From assembly GCA_002304505.1 (NCBI GenBank), contig NCEH01000048.1, forward strand, positions 1 through 64,000: 64,000 nt of DNA, read 5' to 3'. The notes below the pieces were generated by a model. It saw only the letters and a program-made list of their open reading frames with translations, was not told the origin of the DNA and ran no database searches. Of this stretch, positions 55,912 to 64,000 are shown piece after piece. Positions within the stretch are counted from its first letter, which is position 1; each line of letters opens with the position of its first letter. This DNA comes from Rhizobiales bacterium 32-66-11 (lineage in GTDB: Bacteria; Pseudomonadota; Alphaproteobacteria; Rhizobiales; Xanthobacteraceae). The position numbers and the translations under genes were made by a program.

Positions 55912-57207
55912 TCAGATGCGCGCGGCCTGCGCCTCGGCGACCAGCGGCGGCACATCCTTGCCGTCGAGCACCGCATTCAGCCGGTCCAGATCCAGCTCCC
56001 CTTCCCCGCGCGCCACGACCAGGGTTGCCACCGCATTGCCGGTGATGTTCGTCAAAGCGCGGCATTCGCTCATGAAGCGGTCGATGCCGAGGATCAGCGC
56101 CATGCCCGCCACCGGAATTTCCGGCACCGCCGCCAGCGTCGCCGCGAGCGTGATGAAGCCCGCGCCGGTCACCCCGCTCGCGCCCTTGGACGTGAGCATG
56201 GCGACCGCCAGAACGATCAGCTCGTGTTCCAGCGTCAGCGGGGTGTTGGTGGCCTGGGCGATGAACAGGGTCGCCAGCGTCATATAGATGTTGGTGCCGT
56301 CGAGATTGAACGAATAGCCGGTGGGAATCACCAGGCCGACCACCGACTTGGAGGCGCCGGCATTCTCCAGCTTGCGCATCAGCGGGGGCAGCGCGCTTTC
56401 CGAAGAGGAGGTGCCGAGCACGATCAGCAATTCCTCGCGGATATAGCGCACCAGCTTCAGCACATTGAAGCCCACCAGCCGCGCGATGGTGCCGAGCACC
56501 AGCACCACGAACAGGATGGCGGTGAGATAGAAGGTGGCGATCAGCTCCAGCAGATTGCCGAGCGCCGACAGGCCATAGGCGCCGATGGTGAAGGCCATGG
56601 CGCCGAACGCGCCGATCGGCGCCACGTAAAGAATGATCTTCACGATGGCGAACACCACCTTCTCGATCGCCTGCACCGCCTTCAGCACAGGCTCGCCGTG
56701 ATCGCCGAGCCCGCCGATGGCGAAGCCGGTGAGGATCGAGATCATCAGCACCTGGAGGATCGAGCCGGCGGTGAAGGCGCTGACGAAGGTGTGCGGGATG
56801 ACGTTCAGCAGGAAATCGACGGTGGAGGTATGCGCCGCCTGGGTGGTGTAATTGGCGATCGCCTTGGTATCGAGGCTCGCCACGTCGACATTGAAGCCGT
56901 CGCCGGGCCGCACCACCTCGCCGATGATCAGGCCGAGAACGAGGGCAAAGGTGGAGACCACCTCGAAATAGAGCAGCGCCTTGCCGCCGACCCGCCCGAC
57001 CTTCTTCACGTCGCGCATGCTGGCGATGCCGACGACCACGGTGCAGAAGATCACTGGGGCGATGATCATGGTGATCAGCTTGATGAAGCCGTCACCGAGC
57101 GGTTTCATCGCCGTGCCCGTGTGGGGGAAGAATGCGCCAAGCAGCAGGCCGCAGAACACGGCAAACAGAACCTGGACGTAAAGCACCTTGTACAATGGAC
57201 GGCGCAT
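55912..57207 (-). CDS. dctA: C4-dicarboxylate transporter DctA (paralogue 4)
   Basis: The 431-residue product is the most canonical of the four copies: [124 protein letters not shown] and [37 protein letters not shown]. It imports C4-dicarboxylates across the inner membrane. AGGGGA lies before the ATG at 57207. No dctBD two-component genes are next to it. Confidence 0.95.
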   Translation of the reverse strand: MRRPLYKVLYVQVLFAVFCGLLLGAFFPHTGTAMKPLGDGFIKLITMIIAPVIFCTVVVGIASMRDVKKVGRVGGKALLYFEVVSTFALVLGLIIGEVVRPGDGFNVDVASLDTKAIANYTTQAAHTSTVDFLLNVIPHTFVSAFTAGSILQVLMISILTGFAIGGLGDHGEPVLKAVQAIEKVVFAIVKIILYVAPIGAFGAMAFTIGAYGLSALGNLLELIATFYLTAILFVVLVLGTIARLVGFNVLKLVRYIREELLIVLGTSSSESALPPLMRKLENAGASKSVVGLVIPTGYSFNLDGTNIYMTLATLFIAQATNTPLTLEHELIVLAVAMLTSKGASGVTGAGFITLAATLAAVPEIPVAGMALILGIDRFMSECRALTNITGNAVATLVVARGEGELDLDRLNAVLDGKDVPPLVAEAQAARI

Positions 57208-57260
57208 GGCGTTTCCCCTCGCGTTGCCGCGTTGTGAGGCAGATGAACACCCATAAACAA

Positions 57261-57282
57261 AGGGGCGGCTGTTGCCGCCCCT
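57261..57282 (-). terminator. Terminator of ilvE
   Basis: AGGGGCGGC and GCCGCCCCT form a perfect 9-bp stem with a TGTT loop. On the minus strand it is followed by TTGTTTAT. It lies 68 bases after the ilvE stop and upstream of dctA, so it insulates the two. Confidence 0.88.
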
Positions 57283-57350
57283 CGGTTTCACTTATGCGCC
57301 GCCCCCCAGAGAAGGGCAATATTGGCCTTACGTAAGTATAGCGGTTTTAT

Positions 57351-58241
57351 TTACGCCGCCGCCTGCTGCGGCCGCACCGCCGCGCTATAGGCATCCATCA
57401 GCTGATGGGTGATGCCGCTCGGGGCAAATCGCCAGTCGGCGATCTCGCCCACCGGTGTCACCTCGGCGGCGGTGCCGGTGATGAAACATTCGGTGAAATC
57501 TGCGAGTTCTTCCGGTTTGATCGCGCGTTCAACCACTTCGATGCCATGGTTCTTCGCCAGCCCGATCACCGTGCGACGGGTGATCCCGTCCAGGAAGCAG
57601 TCGGGTTTGGGGGTATGGATGACGCCATCTTTCACGAAAAAGATGTTGGCGCCAGTGCACTCCGCCACCAGTCCGCGATAATCCAGCATCAGCGCATCGG
57701 CAAACCCGCGCCGCTCCGCCTTATGCTTGGAGATGGTGCAGATCATGTACAGGCCGGAAGCCTTTGCGCGGCAAGGGATACTCGCGGGATCGGGACGGCG
57801 GAACTCCGCCAGATCCAGCCGCAGGCCTTTCTGGCGCTGCTCGGGGTCGAAATAGCTCGGCCATTCCCAGCAGGCGATGGCGAGATGAATGGTGTTCGAC
57901 TGCGCCGAAACGCCCATCATCTCGCTGCCGCGCCAGGCGACCGGGCGCACGTAAGCGTCGACGAGGCCGTTCTTTTCCAGCGTGAGGCGCTTGGCGGCAT
58001 CGATCTCCGAGATGCCGTAAGGGATGGTGAAATCCAGCATTTCGGCCGAGAGGCGCAGGCGCTCGGAATGCTCCGCGCTCTTGAAAATGGTGCCGCCATA
58101 GGCACGCTCGCCTTCGAACACACAGCTGGCATAATGCAGACCATGGGAGAGGACGTGAATCTTCGCGTCGGCCCAAGGCACCAGGACGCCGTCGAACCAG
58201 ATCCAACCGTCGCGTTTGTCGAAAGGCTCTCCACCACTCAT
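57351..58241 (-). CDS. ilvE: Branched-chain amino acid aminotransferase
   Basis: The 296-residue PLP enzyme interconverts leucine, isoleucine and valine with their 2-oxo acids. It shows WFDGVLVPWADAKIHVLSHGLHYASCVFEGERAY, YVRPVAWRG, the region around the PLP lysine (KASGLYMICTISKHKAERRG), DYRGLVAECTGANIFFVKDGVIHTP and TECFITGTAAEVTPV, all class IV aminotransferase hallmarks. The ATG at 58241 has AGGAG upstream. It is divergent from the petP-petR block. Confidence 0.96.
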   Translation of the reverse strand: MSGGEPFDKRDGWIWFDGVLVPWADAKIHVLSHGLHYASCVFEGERAYGGTIFKSAEHSERLRLSAEMLDFTIPYGISEIDAAKRLTLEKNGLVDAYVRPVAWRGSEMMGVSAQSNTIHLAIACWEWPSYFDPEQRQKGLRLDLAEFRRPDPASIPCRAKASGLYMICTISKHKAERRGFADALMLDYRGLVAECTGANIFFVKDGVIHTPKPDCFLDGITRRTVIGLAKNHGIEVVERAIKPEELADFTECFITGTAAEVTPVGEIADWRFAPSGITHQLMDAYSAAVRPQQAAA

Positions 58242-58260
58242 GGTCTTAACTCCTGATCCG

Positions 58261-58313
58261 GCCGCGTCTTTAAGACGGCCTTCGCCTCCCATGACGGCTG
58301 CCCTTTGCAGCCG
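58261..58313 (-). promoter_or_regulatory. Two hairpins in the ilvE leader
   Basis: CGTCTT-T-AAGACG with flanking GGCC/GGCC pairs (58261-58281) and CGGCTGC/GCAGCCG (58295-58313) lie in the untranslated leader of ilvE on the minus strand. I find no leader peptide rich in branched-chain residues, so attenuation is only a possibility; they may be RNA-stability structures. Confidence 0.35.
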
Positions 58314-58430
58314 TGCCCGGTACGGATATTTTCACATCTGACATATGGTGCAGGCTGTGAAAGGCGCAATGATCGAACTCCAGATGGGTTATTGGAGACC
58401 GATCCTTTCGCGACCGCAAGCCTGTGAGTA

Positions 58431-59006
58431 ATGATCGGACCGAAAAAAGTCAACATGGCTGACATAAATCCCCTTCCCGTCGCCCCCGAAGCGTCCGAGC
58501 CCGACCGGCCGGCCGCCGCCCCGCAGGCCGAGCCGCTGGTGGAGTTGATCGAGCTTTTCTTCTTCGCTTACAGGGACTTCGTCGGCGATCCGGATGCCAT
58601 CCTCGCGCCCCTCGGCTTTGGCCGGGCGCATCACCGCGTGCTGCACTTCGTCAATCGCCATCCTGGTATGCGCGTGACGGACCTCTTGGACATCCTGCGC
58701 ATCACCAAGCAGAGCCTCGGCCGGGTGCTGCGCGAGCTGGTGGACGAGGGGTTCGTCGAAAGCCGCGCCGGCGCGTCCGACCGGCGCCAGCGCCTGCTTT
58801 ATCCCACCGCAAAGGGACAGTCCCTCGCCCGCGAGTTCGTCGCCCTCCAGAGCCAGCGCATCGCCCTGGCGCTGGAAGAATGCGGGCCCGGCGCACGTGA
58901 GGCGGCGCAGCGCTTTCTTGTGGCCATGATCGACCCCGAAGATCGCACCGAGGTGGAGCGGCTCACCCGGCGCGCCGCCGCATCCGCCCGCGTGCGGCCC
59001 GCCTGA
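58431..59006 (+). CDS. petP: MarR-family regulator (PetP-like)
   Basis: The 191-residue product has a MarR winged-helix domain: GFGRAHHRVLHFVNRHPGMRVTDLLDILRITKQSLGRVLRELVDEGFVESRAGASDRRQRLLYPTAKG. Directly downstream is an OmpR-type regulator. In Rhodobacter this MarR-OmpR pair is called PetP-PetR and is needed for cytochrome bc1 expression and growth. The same block is widely conserved in alphaproteobacteria. A second ATG at 58455 (MADIN) is a possible start. Confidence 0.85.
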   Translation: MIGPKKVNMADINPLPVAPEASEPDRPAAAPQAEPLVELIELFFFAYRDFVGDPDAILAPLGFGRAHHRVLHFVNRHPGMRVTDLLDILRITKQSLGRVLRELVDEGFVESRAGASDRRQRLLYPTAKGQSLAREFVALQSQRIALALEECGPGAREAAQRFLVAMIDPEDRTEVERLTRRAAASARVRPA

Positions 59007-59017
59007 AGGCACCAGAC

Positions 59018-59740
59018 ATGACCGAATTGACGACTCCCCATCCCGCTCCGCCGGTGCCAGCGGACGACGCCCCCCATCTGCTGGTGGTGGACGACGACAA
59101 CCGCATTCGCACCCTGCTCTCGCGCTTCCTGAGCGAGCATGGCTATCGCGTCACCACCGCCGCCTCCGCCCTGGAGGCGCGCGGCCGGCTGGAAGGGCTG
59201 GAATTCGACCTGCTGGTGCTGGACGTGATGATGCCGGGGGAATCGGGGCTCGACCTCGCCCGCTCGCTGCGCACCACCTCCACGGTGCCGATCCTCATGC
59301 TCACCGCGCGCTCGGAAATCCAGGACCGCATCGCCGGCCTGGAGGCGGGGGTGGATGATTATCTCGGCAAGCCGTTCGAGCCGCGCGAACTGCTGCTGCG
59401 CGTCGGCTCCATCCTCAAGCGCGCCGCGCCGGCGCCACAGAAAGCCATCGAGGAGGTCCGCTTCGGCGAATTCAGCTTCCACCTCGGCCGCGGCGAACTG
59501 AGCCGCGGCGGCGAGATCCTGCGCATCACCGAGCGCGAGCGCGACATGCTGCGCGCGCTTTCCGAAAACCCCGGCGAAACCGTGCCGCGCATGGCGCTTG
59601 CGGGCAATGGGGCGGCGAGCGAGCGGGCCGTCGACGTGCAGGTGAACCGCCTGCGCCGCAAGGTGGAGCGCGATCCGGCGAACCCCACATATGTGCAAAC
59701 CGTGCGTGGCATCGGCTACCGGCTGGTTGTGACTCCATGA
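59018..59740 (+). CDS. petR: OmpR-family response regulator (PetR-like)
   Basis: The 240-residue product has a receiver domain (LLVVDDDNRIRTLL, phospho-acceptor Asp69 in LLVLDVMMPGESG, Lys in GKPFEPRELLLR) and a C-terminal winged-helix DNA-binding domain (SERAVDVQVNRLRRKVERDPANPTYVQTVRGIGYRL). It lies 11 bases after petP, and its stop overlaps the start of the sensor kinase by four bases, so the three form one unit. Confidence 0.93.
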   Translation: MTELTTPHPAPPVPADDAPHLLVVDDDNRIRTLLSRFLSEHGYRVTTAASALEARGRLEGLEFDLLVLDVMMPGESGLDLARSLRTTSTVPILMLTARSEIQDRIAGLEAGVDDYLGKPFEPRELLLRVGSILKRAAPAPQKAIEEVRFGEFSFHLGRGELSRGGEILRITERERDMLRALSENPGETVPRMALAGNGAASERAVDVQVNRLRRKVERDPANPTYVQTVRGIGYRLVVTP

Positions 59741-61161
59741 GCCTGCGCCAGGAGACCAAGCCTGCAGGCGGAGGTGGTGCAATGGATGCCTTCCGCTCGG
59801 CCGTGCGGCTCCTTGCCGGCCGGCTCGCCCATGCCAATGCCAGGTTCGGCGCCTGGTTCAACCGCGTGACGCCGAAGGGGCTTTACCCGCGCTCGCTGCT
59901 GATCATCGTCATTCCCATGGTGATCCTGCAATCGGTCGTGGCCTTCGTGTTCATGGAGCGCCATTACAACACCGTCACCCGCCGCCTGTCCGCCGCCGTG
60001 AGCCAGGATATCGCCGCGGTGGTCGCGCTTTATGCCGCCTTTCCGCATGACAAGGAGGCGAGCGTCCTGCGCCGGATCGCTTGGCAGAATCTGGAACTGA
60101 CCCTCGACATTCTGCCGCCGGATCCGCTGCCCGAACCGGGGCCGCAGCCTTTCTTCTCGATCCTCGACAGCGCGCTTTCGCGCGAGATCGGCCGGCGCAT
60201 TTCGGAGCCCTATTGGATCGACACGGTGGGTCGTTCCAATCTGATCGAGGTGCGGGTGAAGATGCCCGATGTGGTGCTGCGCATCTTCGCCCGGCGCGGA
60301 TCGGCTTATGCCTCGAATTCCCACATCTTCCTGCTCTGGATGGTGGGTACCTCTTTGGTGCTGTTGACGGTCGCCATCTTGTTCCTGCGCAACCAGATTC
60401 GCCCCATCGAGAACCTCGCCGATGCCGCCGAGGCGTTCGGCAAGGGGCGCGATGTGGAGAATTTCCGCCCCCGGGGCGCCCGCGAGGTGCGGCGGGCGGC
60501 AGTGGCGTTCCTCGAGATGAAGCGGCGCATCGAGCGGCAGATCGAGCAGCGCACCACCATGCTGGCCGGCGTCTCCCACGACATGCGCACCATCCTCACC
60601 CGCTTCCGCCTGGAGCTCGCCTTTCTCGGCGAAGGGCCGGAGGTGGAGGCGCTGCGCAAGGATGTGGACGAACTCCAGGGCATGCTGGAAGCCTATCTGG
60701 CGTTCGCGCGCGGTGATCCGGGAGAGCAAGCCTCGCTGACCGACATGGCGCAGGTGATCGAGGATCTGCGCACCAATGCCGAGCGCCACGGGGCCATCGC
60801 CCGCGCCAGCTTCATGGGGCCGCCGCTGGTTCAGGTGAAGACGGATTCGCTCAAGCGCTGCATCGGCAATCTCGTCAGCAATGCGGTGCGCTATGCCCGC
60901 ACGGTGGAAATCTCCGCCACCCGCGACGCCCGGTGGCTCAGCGTGAACGTGGATGACGATGGTTCCGGCATCCCGCTGGAAAAGCGCGAGGAAGTGTTCC
61001 GCCCGTTCCTGCGGCTCGACGATGCGCGCAACCAGGATGCCGGCGGCTCGGGGCTCGGCCTCTCCATTGCCCGCGACATTGCCCGCGCCCATGGCGGTGA
61101 CATCATCCTCGGCGACAGCCCGCTCGGCGGATTGCGCGCCACGGTGCGCCTGCCGGTGTAA
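59737..61161 (+). CDS. Sensor histidine kinase paired with PetR
   Basis: The 474-residue EnvZ-like kinase has two membrane helices (about residues 54-74 and 200-222) around a periplasmic domain, a HAMP domain (RNQIRPIENLADAAEAFGKGRD), a HisKA segment MLAGVSHDMRTILTRFRLELAFL with His281, and a C-terminal ATPase domain (IGNLVSNAVRYA, VDDDGSGIP, GGSGLGLSIARDIARAHGG). It should phosphorylate the PetR-like regulator. The start at 59737 overlaps petR; a Met at residue 16 is an alternative. Confidence 0.92.
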   Translation: MSLRQETKPAGGGGAMDAFRSAVRLLAGRLAHANARFGAWFNRVTPKGLYPRSLLIIVIPMVILQSVVAFVFMERHYNTVTRRLSAAVSQDIAAVVALYAAFPHDKEASVLRRIAWQNLELTLDILPPDPLPEPGPQPFFSILDSALSREIGRRISEPYWIDTVGRSNLIEVRVKMPDVVLRIFARRGSAYASNSHIFLLWMVGTSLVLLTVAILFLRNQIRPIENLADAAEAFGKGRDVENFRPRGAREVRRAAVAFLEMKRRIERQIEQRTTMLAGVSHDMRTILTRFRLELAFLGEGPEVEALRKDVDELQGMLEAYLAFARGDPGEQASLTDMAQVIEDLRTNAERHGAIARASFMGPPLVQVKTDSLKRCIGNLVSNAVRYARTVEISATRDARWLSVNVDDDGSGIPLEKREEVFRPFLRLDDARNQDAGGSGLGLSIARDIARAHGGDIILGDSPLGGLRATVRLPV

Positions 61162-61291
61162 GCCGCCGAACCGCACGGAGAAGCCCTTGACGCCGCGACC
61201 GCCGTGCCGTTTCGGCGGATTTCGGTGAATGCCCGCGCAATGATCGCGAAACGCTTCGGCAAAGGCGCCGAAAGCCCGCTGCAACGCAAAA

Positions 61292-61311
61292 GGCCGCCCC
61301 GAGGGGCGGCC
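61292..61311. terminator. Terminator between the sensor kinase gene and rpoC
   Basis: GGCCGCCCC and GGGGCGGCC form a perfect 9-bp stem with a two-base loop; on the minus strand TTTTGCGTT follows. It is a strong terminator for the rpoBC operon and can also end the convergent kinase transcript. Confidence 0.9.
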
Positions 61312-61346
61312 CTTCGTGTTTCACAGATCGGGCTGAAAGACCCGAC

Positions 61347-64000
<2,654 letters not shown>

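Overview
The window is about 64 kb of GC-rich DNA that reads as a chromosomal segment of an alphaproteobacterium, most likely Hyphomicrobiales (Rhizobiales) and perhaps Xanthobacteraceae. The evidence is the SciP (DUF1153) cell-cycle regulator, a PetP/PetR-type MarR plus OmpR pair, TTAA-N7-TTAA CtrA-type sites, Omp25/31-like outer membrane barrels, and the gene content in general. The family assignment is inference; the class is well supported. A perfect parS palindrome (3475-3490) argues that this is the origin-proximal part of a main chromosome. I saw no tRNA, rRNA, CRISPR array, prophage or transposase.

Layout. 1-3.4 kb: end of a Pro/Ala-rich protein, an AT-rich orphan membrane-anchored protein, leuA with a candidate leucine leader peptide, and a small lipoprotein. 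3.5-10.8 kb: parS, then housekeeping or detoxification enzymes (Nudix, old yellow enzyme, PhzF, pyridoxal kinase, SDR) on the minus strand, and a polysaccharide deacetylase and an amidase on the plus strand. 11.6-24 kb: a phosphonate locus. It has phnC-phnD-phnE1-phnE2 (import), a palindromic repeat, a small cytochrome c, the divergent repressor phnF with a clear operator, and phnG-H-I-J-GNAT-K-L-M-N (C-P lyase). Most genes in the second block overlap by a few bases, as in one operon. 24-29.9 kb: sciP, then glyQ-MFS-glyS, in which a transporter splits the two glycyl-tRNA synthetase genes, and a secreted triple-repeat protein with an EcfG-like promoter. 30-36.7 kb: TRAP solute-binding protein, Mrp ATPase, uracil-DNA glycosylase, GST, nuclease, a CtrA-box histidine kinase and cobT. 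36.7-47.8 kb: RND efflux pair, murJ, an aminotransferase/oxidoreductase pair that may make a diamino sugar for lipid A, and three paralogous outer membrane barrels. 47.9-51.5 kb: uvrC-pgsA-moaD-moaE. 51.6-57.2 kb: four tandem DctA-type dicarboxylate symporters. 57.3-64 kb: ilvE, petP-petR-sensor kinase, and the 3' part of rpoC.

The most striking feature is that five genes (phnD, the TRAP binding protein, mrp, the third dctA and rpoC) each carry one internal deletion with a frameshift, while both flanks remain well conserved. rpoC is essential, and the segment missing there (14 bp) would be a GC-rich palindrome. The simplest reading is that the assembly has dropped short structured stretches. 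Real loss of function remains possible for the non-essential genes.
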